Source: Desulfobulbaceae bacterium
Lineage (GTDB): Bacteria; Desulfobacterota; Desulfobulbia; Desulfobulbales; SURF-16
NCBI GenBank assembly: GCA_002868945.1
Contig: PKTX01000027.1
Span: 1 to 64,000 of the forward strand
Length of the DNA: 64,000 nt
Reading direction: 5' to 3'
Each line of letters opens with the position of its first letter. Position 1 is the first letter of the stretch. The position numbers were made by a program, and so were the translations under genes. The notes beneath the pieces were generated by a model. It did no database searches and was not told the origin of the DNA. It saw nothing but the letters and a program-made list of their open reading frames with translations. Below are positions 46,050 through 54,925 of this stretch, one piece after another.

Positions 46050-46781
46050 CTAACAGCAACAAGGGGCTTTTCTGTTTTTCTCTCTTGTTATCAGATACGT
46101 AAAGCCTTTCTTTATGCGGCCGGCCAGGCTGCCTGTGGCCGGCATGGGGCCGGGTGCTGATTCGGCTGTGTCATGGCGCCGGAGCAGCGGCAGGTGCCTG
46201 CTTCCGAGATTCGGCCTTGTGGCCTGGACACAAGCCTGGTGCCAGGTCTGATAGGCGGACCAGTGCGGGCCGCAGGTCAGGGGCCTGGTCCAGACATGGG
46301 TGCGGGGTGTGTTTGGGGCAGCCTGGCTGTGGACGGCCATGGCATGGGTGAAAAAGGCAAAGAGATCGAGCAGGTCCCGGGCCAGATTGTCCAGGCAGCA
46401 GAGAAGAAGGCGGCGACCCTCCTCATAACAAGCGGCCAGGGGTTGACCGGCGAGCTGGTGACGCAGGTGGATGAGGCGGTTGACCTCCTGCTCCACACCA
46501 ATGACAGCAACCATGGTGCGGCGCTGATCCGGCCTTCTGCACGGGGCCAGGATGGTGGCGGAAAAGCGACGCAGCCGACCGGGCAGACGATCGGCACTCT
46601 CCTGCAACCAGCGCTGCCAAAGGCGGAGGGCGGCCAGGCCGTCTTGTACCACCGGGCCGTGTGGCCGGACTTGGCTGCGCAGGGCGCAGCTCAGTTTATC
46701 GTGCAGCCGCCTGAACTCCTGGTTGACGACAAAGTAGTGCGGGGCAATGGTCCGGGAATTTTCGGTCTGAATGGCAGGCAT
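46050..46781 (-). CDS. Hypothetical protein next to cas1
   Basis: A 243-aa protein starting MPAIQTENSRTIAPHYFVV, with AAGGAGG 8 nt before the ATG at 46781, a strong sign of translation. It is mostly helical and rich in Arg, His and Leu (RRLHDKLSCALRSQVRPHG, YEEGRRLLLCCLDNLARDLL) and ends in CCC. No family is recognised, and no signal peptide or membrane span is evident. It reads in the same direction as cas1, 194 bp upstream of it. Its GC-rich composition resembles the chromosome rather than the cas genes, so it probably lies outside the island. Confidence 0.55.
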   Translation of the reverse strand: MPAIQTENSRTIAPHYFVVNQEFRRLHDKLSCALRSQVRPHGPVVQDGLAALRLWQRWLQESADRLPGRLRRFSATILAPCRRPDQRRTMVAVIGVEQEVNRLIHLRHQLAGQPLAACYEEGRRLLLCCLDNLARDLLDLFAFFTHAMAVHSQAAPNTPRTHVWTRPLTCGPHWSAYQTWHQACVQATRPNLGSRHLPLLRRHDTAESAPGPMPATGSLAGRIKKGFTYLITREKNRKAPCCC

Positions 46782-46867
46782 GGCGAGGTCCTCCTTGATG
46801 TTCATCTTTACTTTTTAAAGAGGAGGATAGCGCAGCTGGTAGGACAAATAGCGTCCGAGGTGTCTTT

Positions 46868-47007
46868 TTTTTTAGATTTAACTTGCCGAATTGAGATAAC
46901 TATTTGATATGGGCGGAGTTAAAAGCCTTTTCAGGCGTGTGCTTCACCGAGAATTCAGGAGTGAGGAATGAAGAGTGAGGAGTCAGGGGTGAGGAGTCAG
47001 GGGTGGG
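46868..47007 (+). repeat. Dispersed ~100-nt element (copy 3) with heptamers
   Basis: TTAACTTGCCGAATTGAGAT, AACTATTTGATATG, TTAAAAGCCTTTTCAGGCGT, then GAATTCAGGAGTGAGG and about seven heptamers to 47007. Same order as copies at 590-755 and 16462-16560. Confidence 0.6.
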
Positions 47008-47180
47008 GGCGTTGAGGTTGTTGAAACGCACTTCGACAGGCTCAGGGCACGCCATAGCGAAGATCATGGCACGTCATTGCGAGCAGCGCGACGCAATCCA
47101 GAGGATTTGCTGCTGCACCTGCCCCCGCCTCCCCGTGCACCTTGAACCTTGAACCTTGAACCTTGAACCTTGAACCTTAC
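47008..47180. repeat. Composite intergenic repeat (copy C2)
   Basis: Contains CACTTCGACAGGCTCAGG, the core GTCATTGCGAGCAGCGCGAC through CAATCCAGAGG (47072-47104), TTTGCTGCTGCACCTGC, and five to six perfect ACCTTGA heptamers (47138-47180). The remaining 47181-47410 before the next gene shows no further gene. Confidence 0.65.
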
Positions 47181-47410
47181 TCCTGCGGGGACATTTCCGG
47201 CAACAAATCTACATTTTTTGATACGATAAACCCGGGGAGGGAATTATTTATCAGCCCGTTGAAAGACTTACCGCGCCTGCCGTTACGACTGACCGCTGCC
47301 ACGGTCAGAAGTGTCGTGGAACACGACGTCTACTTTAAACTTGCGGCCCGACCGCCTGTCTGAGTACAACGTTGCAACAACGTCGATCACGACAACAAAG
47401 GACCACCGCC

Positions 47411-49216
47411 ATGTTCTCAAAGGATTTTATCTACTCCATTCGCTTCCGTCTGCTGGCCAGCCTCTTTATCCTCCTCGGCCTCTCCATCTCCATTTCCATG
47501 TATGGTATCTGGTCCTTTGAACAGCCTCGCTACAAGGGCCTTGCCCAGCAGGAGGCAATGCAGGCAGGACATACCATTGAAAAGGCCCTGCGCAACGCCA
47601 TGCTGATGAACAACTGGGAGGGCATCCAGCAATCGATTGCCGAGATCCAGGCCATTGTCAAACCCTCGGTAATCAGCATTATCTCCGACAAGGGTGAAAT
47701 CACGGTCTCCAGCGACGACTCCCTGGTGGGCAAAAAGTTTGACCGCTATTCGGAACCGAACTGCATGGTCTGCCATACCAGCGCCGGCACACCACCGCAG
47801 CGCAACTCGATATTTCTTGAGACAGAGGCAGGACCGGTGTTGCGCAATGTTATTGCTATCGCCAATGCCCCGGAGTGTTATGGCTGCCACTCCCCTGCCC
47901 TGAAAAACTGTGGCATTCTGCTCTATGACGTCATGTTTGCCGACTCCGTCAAGATGCTCCGCACCGTCTTACTGCGGATGGCGGCAACCGGTCTGATCTC
48001 CTTTGTTTTTCTAATCCTCATCCTCTTTTTTATCATCCATCGCTATGTGCATCGCCCCCTCCATCAGCTGATGGATGGTTTTGTCCATGTGGGCAGCGGC
48101 GACTTCAACTACTGGGTGGAAGTGGATACCAGGGGGGAATTTCAGGAGATGGCGGATCAGTTCAATGTAATGAGCCGGGCCATCCAGCGCTCCTTTGTGG
48201 AAATCAGGGCTAAGAACTGGGAGATAGCCGGGCTCTACACCTTTGCCCAGCAGCTGAGCCAGGCCATTGAATGGAACAAGCTGCGCCGTATTATCACCGA
48301 CCTCCTCCATGAAACCTTTTCCAGCCGCTACGTGGTGGTCTGGCTGGCCCAGGAAAAACAGGACCGGATTGTCCATGAGGTTTCCTGGCGACAGGCCGAG
48401 GACCGGCGCTATTACCATAGCGAGTATCCCTTATGGGTGGAGGCCGTGGAGCTGCCCTGCGGCGTTGTGCCGGAGTGGAATCAGTGGCAGAAGGGGGAAA
48501 TCACCAGCCCCTGCTTCACCAACAATGACACCAGGGCCTTCCTGCCCCTGACTTCAAAAAACATCTCCCTGGGCCTGGTCTGTCTGCAGCGCCAGGCAGA
48601 CGAACCTTTCAACAGCGCCGAAAAGAAGCTCCTGATTGCCGTGAGTGAACAACTTGGCATTGCCCTGGCCAATGCCAGACTTTACCGCATGGCCATTACC
48701 GACGGCCTCACCGGCCTTTACACCCGGCGCTACTGCGAAACCACCATGCGTAAATTCCTGGAGAGCCCGGAAGAGGAGCGCCGGCCAAGCTTCACTGTCC
48801 TGATGCTTGATATCGACAAGTTCAAACTGGTCAATGACACGCATGGACACCTGGTCGGTGATGAGGTGCTGGTGCAGCTTGCCGGTCTCATCCGCACGAC
48901 TATCCGCCAGGATGATGTGGCCTGCCGTTACGGCGGCGAGGAGTTTATCGTGCTGATCCCCGGTTCCCTGGATGTGGGCAAAACAAGCGCCCTGCGCCTG
49001 CGCCGCGTCATAGAGGACCATCTCTTTTTATGCAACGATGCCCCACCGCTGCGCAACACCATCAGCATCGGCGTGGCCAATTTCCCCCTGCACGGCCGCA
49101 ACGGCGACGAGGTGGTCCGGGCCGCTGACCAGGCCCTTTATGAGGCAAAAGAACAGGGCCGCAATCGGGTGGTTTGCTTCGGCGATGAACCCGCCCCCTC
49201 TGCCCCGGACGCCTGA
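47411..49216 (+). CDS. Diguanylate cyclase with a di-haem c-type periplasmic sensor
   Basis: A 601-aa membrane protein. Helices at about 12-35 and 189-210 bracket a periplasmic domain with two CxxCH motifs, CMVCH (118-122) and CYGCH (156-160), so covalent haem is likely and redox, NO or O2 sensing is plausible. HAMP (~211-262), GAF (~275-420) and GGDEF domains follow. The active loop is RYGGEEF (GGEEF at 508-512), so c-di-GMP synthesis is expected, and RQDD five residues before it is an inhibitory I-site. The start at 47411 was chosen at the signal-anchor helix. Confidence 0.9.
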   Translation: MFSKDFIYSIRFRLLASLFILLGLSISISMYGIWSFEQPRYKGLAQQEAMQAGHTIEKALRNAMLMNNWEGIQQSIAEIQAIVKPSVISIISDKGEITVSSDDSLVGKKFDRYSEPNCMVCHTSAGTPPQRNSIFLETEAGPVLRNVIAIANAPECYGCHSPALKNCGILLYDVMFADSVKMLRTVLLRMAATGLISFVFLILILFFIIHRYVHRPLHQLMDGFVHVGSGDFNYWVEVDTRGEFQEMADQFNVMSRAIQRSFVEIRAKNWEIAGLYTFAQQLSQAIEWNKLRRIITDLLHETFSSRYVVVWLAQEKQDRIVHEVSWRQAEDRRYYHSEYPLWVEAVELPCGVVPEWNQWQKGEITSPCFTNNDTRAFLPLTSKNISLGLVCLQRQADEPFNSAEKKLLIAVSEQLGIALANARLYRMAITDGLTGLYTRRYCETTMRKFLESPEEERRPSFTVLMLDIDKFKLVNDTHGHLVGDEVLVQLAGLIRTTIRQDDVACRYGGEEFIVLIPGSLDVGKTSALRLRRVIEDHLFLCNDAPPLRNTISIGVANFPLHGRNGDEVVRAADQALYEAKEQGRNRVVCFGDEPAPSAPDA

Positions 49217-49354
49217 CCGGAGGATAAGGGGAGGTGAGAGTTGAGAGGGGTGTCATTGCGAGCAGCGCCAAGCAATCCAGAGGGTTTTGCTGCCCCGCCC
49301 CCCCCTTGCACCTTACACCTTGCCCCTTGCCCCTTGCACCTTGGACCTTGGACC
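49217..49354. repeat. Composite intergenic repeat (copy C3)
   Basis: GAGGTGAGAGTTGAGAGGGG, core GTCATTGCGAGCAGCGCCAA through CAATCCAGAGGG (49252-49283), TTTTGCTGCCCCGCC and heptamers CACCTTG/CCCCTTG up to the stop of the next gene. Confidence 0.6.
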
Positions 49355-50314
49355 TCAGAAGTGGATAAAGAGGCGGGCAAAGAGCTGGTCGGCCTGGCTG
49401 CCGAATTCGTCCCGGCTGGTGCCGTGGTAGATGAGGGCGCCGAGCTGGACGGTTATCTCGTCGGCGGCGCTGTAGTGTAGGCTCGGGGCGATGAAGCTGC
49501 TCTGGTCATCAAGGTTAAGCACCCCCAGGAGCCGGCCGCTCCACAGCATGGAAAACTGGTAGGAGAGCTGCAGGGCACCGTAGTCGATCTTGCTGTCGTC
49601 GTTGTACTTATACTCGCCAAGCAGGGTCAGGGAGTTGACCCAGCCATACTCGGCGCCCACCAGAAACTCGGTGAAGCGTTCATGGGCCCGGCGGTCATAA
49701 AAACTGCCGCCCTCGCTGCGCACCTCAATGCCGGTGGCAGCGATCTCGCCCTGCATCTCCCAGCCGATCACATCACGGTCTTCATCGTCGTCATGCACCG
49801 CCACCAGAGCCACATCCGCCACCTCCAGATAACCCTTGAGGCGGGCCGCCAGCCTGCCCTTGGCAGCGGTGAGGTCAAGATTGGCCAGGGCGCTCACCGC
49901 ATACTCGTAATGGATGGCCTCGGTGCCGCGCCGCTCAGCCGTCTCCCTGGCCTGAAAGTCGATGGGATCAAAGACATCCACCGGATTCCAGACCCGGCCG
50001 ACGCCAAAGGGGACGCGCTGGCGGCCCACGGTCCAGAAGTGGGTGGCGCCCCGGTATTGCAGGTAGCCGCGATGGATCAGACTCTTGTTGCGCAGGGAGG
50101 CGGGCTGTTCGGAATAGTATGTCTCATTATCGACAATGAGCTTGGCCGAGAAAGCGGCATGCTTGACGTGGCTGAGGGAAAGGTCCACCCGGAAGCGGTT
50201 ATAGTCGGCCCAATGATGCGTGTCGTCGTAACTGACGATATTGGTATTTTCCAGGGCCAGGTCCGGCGTGATGCCGAAAAGGGCTGTTGCCAGGATGCTA
50301 GTCAAGATGCTCAT
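49355..50314 (-). CDS. Outer-membrane beta-barrel protein of a Lol-like export operon
   Basis: A 319-aa protein with a signal-like start (MSILTSILATALFG) and many alternating strands (LSLSHVKHAAFSAKLIVDN, HFWTVGRQRVPFGVGRVWNP, ITVQLGALIYHG), ending in LFARLFIHF with terminal Phe, so it should be an outer-membrane barrel. GRQRVPFGVGRVWNPVDVFDP resembles the porin-like barrel often encoded with LolA-like and MacB-like systems. The start overlaps the ATPase stop by 17 bp. It is the last gene of a LolA-like, permease, permease, ATPase, barrel series. Substrate unknown. Confidence 0.75.
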   Translation of the reverse strand: MSILTSILATALFGITPDLALENTNIVSYDDTHHWADYNRFRVDLSLSHVKHAAFSAKLIVDNETYYSEQPASLRNKSLIHRGYLQYRGATHFWTVGRQRVPFGVGRVWNPVDVFDPIDFQARETAERRGTEAIHYEYAVSALANLDLTAAKGRLAARLKGYLEVADVALVAVHDDDEDRDVIGWEMQGEIAATGIEVRSEGGSFYDRRAHERFTEFLVGAEYGWVNSLTLLGEYKYNDDSKIDYGALQLSYQFSMLWSGRLLGVLNLDDQSSFIAPSLHYSAADEITVQLGALIYHGTSRDEFGSQADQLFARLFIHF

Positions 50315-50993
50315 TGGCAACAACCTTACCGTCCCTGAGGACAATGGAATGTTTGGCCTTGGAGATCACCAGGGGATCATGGGAAGAAAAGATGATGGTG
50401 ATGCCCTCCTCCTCATTGAGCTGCTGCATCATGTCCATGAGGTTGGCGGCGCTCTTGGAGTCCAGGTTGGCGGTGGGCTCATCCGCCAGGATAAGCTTGG
50501 GCTTGCCGGCCACGGCCCGGGCCACGGCCACCCGCTGCTGCTGGCCGCCGCTGAGCTGGTTGGGCAGCTTATCCAGCAACTCAGCTATCTCAAGCTTGGC
50601 AGCCACCTCTTGGCTGCGCCGGTCGCAGGCGGCCGCGCTATGGCCCTGCAGACGCATGACATACTCGATATTCTCGCGGGCCGTCAGCACCGGGATGAGG
50701 TTATAGGCCTGAAAGACAAAGCCGATATGATCGCGACGCAGGGCGGAGAGACGCTTCTCACCCAGATCGGTGACCTGGATGCCGTCCAAGAGCACCGTGC
50801 CGCTGCTGGCGCTGTCCAAGCCGCCGATGATATTGAGCAGGGTGGTCTTGCCGCTGCCGGAAGGCCCGGATAACACGGCGAACTCACCACGGCGAATAGC
50901 CAGATCAATATCGGACAAGGCCCGCACCTCGACATTCTGGTGGGGTGAAAATATCTTGCCTACCCGGCGTATCTCCAAGAATGAAGTATCCAT
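50298..50993 (-). CDS. ABC transporter ATPase, LolD/MacB type
   Basis: A 231-aa ATPase: Walker A LSGPSGSGKTTLLNII, Q-loop FVFQAYNLIPVLTA, signature NQLSGGQQQRVAVARAV, Walker B LILADEPTANLDS, and H-loop IIFSSHD. These match LolD/FtsE/MacB-type ATPases that power mechanotransmission of FtsX-fold permeases rather than moving substrate through the membrane. The start MDTSFLEIR at 50993 gives family length. The frame is open to 51035. It pairs with the two permeases upstream. Confidence 0.93.
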   Translation of the reverse strand: MDTSFLEIRRVGKIFSPHQNVEVRALSDIDLAIRRGEFAVLSGPSGSGKTTLLNIIGGLDSASSGTVLLDGIQVTDLGEKRLSALRRDHIGFVFQAYNLIPVLTARENIEYVMRLQGHSAAACDRRSQEVAAKLEIAELLDKLPNQLSGGQQQRVAVARAVAGKPKLILADEPTANLDSKSAANLMDMMQQLNEEEGITIIFSSHDPLVISKAKHSIVLRDGKVVANEHLD

Positions 50994-51021
50994 CTGATCA
51001 CATATTCCTTTTTGAAAGGCA

Positions 51022-51122
51022 GGTTCAAGGGGCAAGGTTAAAGGACTGAGGACTGAGGGCTGAGAGCTGCGCCTTAGTCCTTAGTCCTTAGTCCTTGGTC
51101 CTTGCCACTTGAACCTTGCCCC
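51022..51122. repeat. Heptamer tandem repeat block
   Basis: GGACTGAGGACTGAGGGCTG followed by CCTTAGTCCTTAGTCCTTAG and CCTTGAACCTTGCCCC-type units. The two halves are roughly inverted heptamer runs. It separates the ATPase from the first permease, inside an otherwise tight operon. Confidence 0.6.
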
Positions 51123-52346
51123 TCAAATCCTGTTAATGGCCTGCATGGGCCTGGCCTTCCTCAGGATGCGCAGGGGCAGCAGTACACTGAGCAGGGTGGC
51201 GCCGCTGACCGCGGCCAGGGCTGTGCCGAAATAGCCGGGCCGGATCAGGGCGTAGGTAACGGTGTCCATGCCAAAGGCGTCCAGGCCGGCGCTGAACATG
51301 GTCAGGTCCAGGCCATACCTGTAAAAATAAAAAAGGGTCAGGCCGCCCAGCAGGCTGCCGACCAGATAGCCGCTCAGGCCCAGGATAAAGGATTCGGCAA
51401 AGACCATGAAACGGATCTCGGCAAAGGTGGTGCCGATGGCCAGCATGATACCGAACTCCCGCAACCTCTCCAGCACGGAAACCAGCATGACCCCGAAGAT
51501 GCCCAGACCGGCGACGCAAAAGACGAGCAGACTGGTGATGAGATTGAAGATGGCCATCATCTCCCGGCCCTGCATCAAGGCCGGATAGAGCTCATCCCAA
51601 CTGCGTACGTCCAGATTCCCCAGCTCGGCCTGCAACTTCTGCCTGACAGCCATGACCTCCTGGCGGTCATGGAGCAGAATGCTTATCTGACTGACCCCCT
51701 CCGGCACCATGAGCATGTCGCGGCCCCTGGCCAGGTCAATATAGACGGCGCTCTCATCCAGGGCCATATTATTGGTCTTGAGGATGCCGCTGACGCGCAG
51801 GGCCAGGGCCGCCACCTCATTGCTGCTGTTCTGGGCCGACAGGACAATCTTGTCCCCCACCTTGAGCTTCATCTTGTCGGCCAGACGAAAGCCCACCAGG
51901 GCGCCGCGCCCCTTTTCTCCGAAGTCATAGTCGCCCTCGACAAGGTAGGAGGCCAACCGACCATGACGATCCTCGGCCGCCAGATCCACGGCCATGAGTG
52001 TGGCATTGCGCGAGTAATGGGCCGTGGCAATGAGGCCGTCCTGGCGCAGACGCAGGACATGGCTTTTGACCCGCGCGTCCCGGTGGAGCAGGGTGGAGAT
52101 CTCGGCACCATTGTCGATCAGGTGGTGCAGGCCCGGATCAAGACGGAAGCCCTGGCCGTAGATGGAAATGTCGCCGCTGTCGCTGCGGATGGCGTTATCA
52201 ATAACCTGCTCGGTCATGCCGTCGTAGAGGCCCTCCATGGCCAGCAGGCCCCAGAGGCTCATGGCGATCATGACGATGACCAGCAGGGAACGGGCCAGGC
52301 GACGCTGCAATGAGGCCAGGGCGATGCGCAACAGGACGTTAAACAT
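51123..52346 (-). CDS. FtsX-fold ABC permease (LolC/E or MacB type)
   Basis: A 407-aa permease starting MFNVLLRIALASLQRRLARS. One N-terminal helix (residues ~20-40), a periplasmic domain of ~220 residues (MacB core type), then three helices with LREFGIMLAIGTTFAEIRFM, the family's coupling region, and a conserved C-terminal ALRPIR-like end (LRILRKARPMQAINRI). It works with a second permease of the same family as a heterodimer and with the ATPase. It overlaps the upstream permease by 8 bp. Confidence 0.88.
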   Translation of the reverse strand: MFNVLLRIALASLQRRLARSLLVIVMIAMSLWGLLAMEGLYDGMTEQVIDNAIRSDSGDISIYGQGFRLDPGLHHLIDNGAEISTLLHRDARVKSHVLRLRQDGLIATAHYSRNATLMAVDLAAEDRHGRLASYLVEGDYDFGEKGRGALVGFRLADKMKLKVGDKIVLSAQNSSNEVAALALRVSGILKTNNMALDESAVYIDLARGRDMLMVPEGVSQISILLHDRQEVMAVRQKLQAELGNLDVRSWDELYPALMQGREMMAIFNLITSLLVFCVAGLGIFGVMLVSVLERLREFGIMLAIGTTFAEIRFMVFAESFILGLSGYLVGSLLGGLTLFYFYRYGLDLTMFSAGLDAFGMDTVTYALIRPGYFGTALAAVSGATLLSVLLPLRILRKARPMQAINRI

Positions 52347-53562
52347 GGTGAATCGCCTCAATGGGTTTGACCCGATTGGCCTTGATAATGGGATAGAGGG
52401 TGGAGAGCACGGCCAGCACAAACATCATTGCCATGTCGCGCAGGATGATAAGCGGCGCAAAGGTGGTGGGCATGCTCGACGCTGCCAGACCGTACTGCTT
52501 AAAGACCTCCTCCGACATGGCCAGGGTGATGGGATGAAGGTGAAAATACCAGGCCAGGCCGGCGCCGATCATACCGCCCAGCACCACGCCGGCCAGGGCC
52601 AGCAGCGCGCTCTCGGCCACCAGCATCTGCAGGATCTGGCCGGGCCGGGTGCCCACGGCGCGCAACACGCCGATCTCCCGCATGCGGGCAAAGACGGTGA
52701 GCCAGGTATAGATGAGCACCACAAAAAAGATGACGACAAAGATCACCGCCAGGGTCAGGTAGCCGAAAATGGAGTCCACCAGCATGGCCTGCACCAGTCC
52801 CTCCATGGTGGTGCGCCAGCTCTCGGCCACATAGTGCCGGCCCAGGCGCTCATTGAGGGCGGCCGTCACCTGATCGGCGGCATGGGGATCTTCCGGCTGG
52901 ACAATGAAGTGGGTGGCATAGTTGGTCGCCGCCATCACCCCATCAAAATAATCCTTGCCCACAAAGGCGGCCGTGGCGTCAAAGTCAAAGAGGCCGGTGC
53001 GAAAGATACCGACCACCTCCAGGTTGTCGGCGGCAAAGGAATAGTCGGCACCAGTGCCGACAAAGGCTAGTTCATCACCCACCTCCACCTGCAGGCGACG
53101 GGCCAGCTCATAGCCCAGGTAGAGCTGATTGCCGTCACCGTCCTCCGGATAACGGCCGGTGGTGCGCGACGAGGCCAGACGCGACAAACGGCGCTCCGCC
53201 GCAAAGTCAATACCGCTCAACATGCCGCCCACCGCCTTTTCATCAGCGGCAAAGAGGACAAAGGTCTCAAAGCGGGGGGCAGCCGCGGCAATGCCGGGGG
53301 TAGCGGCCACGGCCCGGGCCACGGCCTCCACATCAAAGATGAGGTTATCCAGACTCGGTTTGGCGCGGAAGTCAGGATGGGTGATCTGGATATAGCCGGG
53401 GTAGATCTCCACGGCGTTGCTGAGCATCTTGTCGTGGGAACCGTCCATGAAGGCTGTGGCAAAGACCAGCATGGCCGTGGTGAGGCTGAGCAGCAGGATG
53501 GTCACCAGGCTGCGGACGGCATAGGCCCGGATATTGCGCAGGGCAAAATGGATAAAGATCAT
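52339..53562 (-). CDS. FtsX-fold ABC permease (LolC/E or MacB type)
   Basis: A 407-aa permease, paralogous to the next gene: MIFIHFALRNIRAYAVRSLV, a first helix, a periplasmic domain of about 220 aa, then three helices, with VFARMREIGVLRAVGTRPGQ as the coupling segment and ANRVKPIEAIHHV at the C-terminus. In LolCDE, one such subunit docks LolA and the other takes lipoprotein. Which role applies here is not decidable. The gene is separated from the LolA-like gene by a repeat-filled gap. Confidence 0.88.
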   Translation of the reverse strand: MIFIHFALRNIRAYAVRSLVTILLLSLTTAMLVFATAFMDGSHDKMLSNAVEIYPGYIQITHPDFRAKPSLDNLIFDVEAVARAVAATPGIAAAAPRFETFVLFAADEKAVGGMLSGIDFAAERRLSRLASSRTTGRYPEDGDGNQLYLGYELARRLQVEVGDELAFVGTGADYSFAADNLEVVGIFRTGLFDFDATAAFVGKDYFDGVMAATNYATHFIVQPEDPHAADQVTAALNERLGRHYVAESWRTTMEGLVQAMLVDSIFGYLTLAVIFVVIFFVVLIYTWLTVFARMREIGVLRAVGTRPGQILQMLVAESALLALAGVVLGGMIGAGLAWYFHLHPITLAMSEEVFKQYGLAASSMPTTFAPLIILRDMAMMFVLAVLSTLYPIIKANRVKPIEAIHHV

Positions 53563-53639
53563 GGCATGCTTCCAGACGTTTGCCCGCAGAAAACTTTTCT
53601 CGGTTCACCAGAGGATACCGTTACCATCCCTTTGCTCCT

Positions 53640-53830
53640 TGCTCCCGCGTCACTGCGAGGCCCGAAGAGACGCGGCAGTCCAGGGAAAGCAGGCTCAAGC
53701 TGCAAGATACAAGTGCAAGGGGAGCGCAGCAGCAGAATCCTCTGGATTGCTTGGCGCTGCTCGCAATGACACCCCTCTCAACTCTCACCTCTTACCTCTC
53801 AACTCTCACCTCCCCTTGTCAGCCGGGCGG
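53640..53830. repeat. Composite intergenic repeat (copy C4, inverted) with a variant core
   Basis: The core on minus (53739-53770, seen as CCTCTGGATTGCTTGGCGCT on plus) is followed by CTCTCAACTCTCACCTC heptamers. Another variant core GTCACTGCGAGGCCCGAAGA lies at 53649-53684. It occupies the gap between the LolA-like and first permease genes. Confidence 0.6.
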
Positions 53831-53878
53831 CTCCTGCGCACAGGGAGCAACAGCAGCAGGCTCAGGCTCCGGAGGACG

Positions 53879-54661
53879 TCAGCTAGAAAAACGCTTCAGG
53901 GCCCGTTTGCTGAAATAGGCCTCGTCAATCTCCTCGTCAAAAACGGCCTGATCAATAATGACCTCGGTCTGGTGACCGGCCTTATCCGGGGACTGAGGCA
54001 GCATCAGCCAGCGGCTGGGATAGAAACGCTCGCCATAGCGCCGCACCTCAAGATACTCCAGGATGCGCACCAGATTGTCTTCCTCATCATAGTAGCGCAC
54101 CGTGGTGGGCAGATAATGGTCGCGGGAGACATGCATGCGGATGCGGCTCCAGACCACCGGTGCCTCTTCCCGGGCATGGAGATCGACCAGATAGCCCGTC
54201 TCATCCTCACCCTGCAACTCGGCCAGGTAATCCTCGCTGATGGAGCTTTCCCGCACCAGATCATCGTTGGTAAAATCACTGCCCATCCAGCTTTGCAGCA
54301 TCATGGAGGCCGGAATCTTGATGGTCTTTTCAATACGCGGCACATACTGCCACATGGCATTATCGATCTTGAGAAAGGTAATACCTTTATCCTTGCCCGG
54401 ATAGGTGATCCTGATAAAACTCTTTTCCGTACCGACGGACCAGCTCTCCATCTTCATGGTGCGCTTGCTGCGTTTGGTCTGCACCACCATGGTCAGTTGC
54501 AGAAAGGCGCTCTCACCGTTGAGGTTATCCTCCACCCGCCTGATGATATCCTCGCCGCTTTCTGCCCGCACCAGGGTCGGCGCCAGACAGAGACAATACA
54601 GCAACAACAGCCGGAGTGCTGTCCGGCACCCTCTTCTCAATGGTGGGGCTGTGTCGTGCAT
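53879..54661 (-). CDS. LolA-like outer-membrane lipoprotein-sorting family protein
   Basis: A 260-aa periplasmic protein of the LolA/LolB-like superfamily (outer membrane lipoprotein-sorting protein type). Signal: RTALRLLLLYCLCLAPTLVRA. The mature part has ESGEDIIRRVEDNLNGES, RSKRTMKMESWSVGTEKSFI, KGITFLKIDNAMWQYVPRIE, SMMLQSWMGSDFTNDDLV and VRRYGERFYPSRW, the unclosed beta-barrel pattern for carrying a lipid. The start at 54661 is favoured by GGAGAG upstream. ATG 54733 in the same frame adds 24 residues. It heads the permease-ATPase-barrel genes and probably shuttles their substrate. Confidence 0.8.
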   Translation of the reverse strand: MHDTAPPLRRGCRTALRLLLLYCLCLAPTLVRAESGEDIIRRVEDNLNGESAFLQLTMVVQTKRSKRTMKMESWSVGTEKSFIRITYPGKDKGITFLKIDNAMWQYVPRIEKTIKIPASMMLQSWMGSDFTNDDLVRESSISEDYLAELQGEDETGYLVDLHAREEAPVVWSRIRMHVSRDHYLPTTVRYYDEEDNLVRILEYLEVRRYGERFYPSRWLMLPQSPDKAGHQTEVIIDQAVFDEEIDEAYFSKRALKRFSS

Positions 54662-54745
54662 GGCTGTCTCTCCACTCTCGTTCTGGGTATCGGCCCCGGC
54701 AAGAGGCCTGGATGGTTTTTTATCGCGGCTCATGAGTATCCTGGT

Positions 54746-54770
54746 AGGTATCTTGCGTAATTAGATACCA
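54746..54770. repeat. GGTATCT/AGATACC palindrome family, copy 4
   Basis: AGGTATCTTGCGTAATTAGA continuing TACCA: perfect 7-bp arms GGTATCT (54747-54753) and AGATACC (54763-54769). It sits upstream of the LolA-like gene. Positions 54781-54797 hold a small GGCC-aaaaa-GGCC hairpin. Confidence 0.6.
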
Positions 54771-54925
54771 ATAACGTCTGCGGCCAAAAAGGCCGCCGGC
54801 AGAATGTGAGGGGTGCCCCAGAGCAGCCGGGCGCAGAAAAAGCACGGCTCTTACCGGCCGGGCACGACCGCTCACCAGATCAGGAACAGGCGCCGCAGCA
54901 GCGGCAAAGGGCCATTAGCGGGCTG

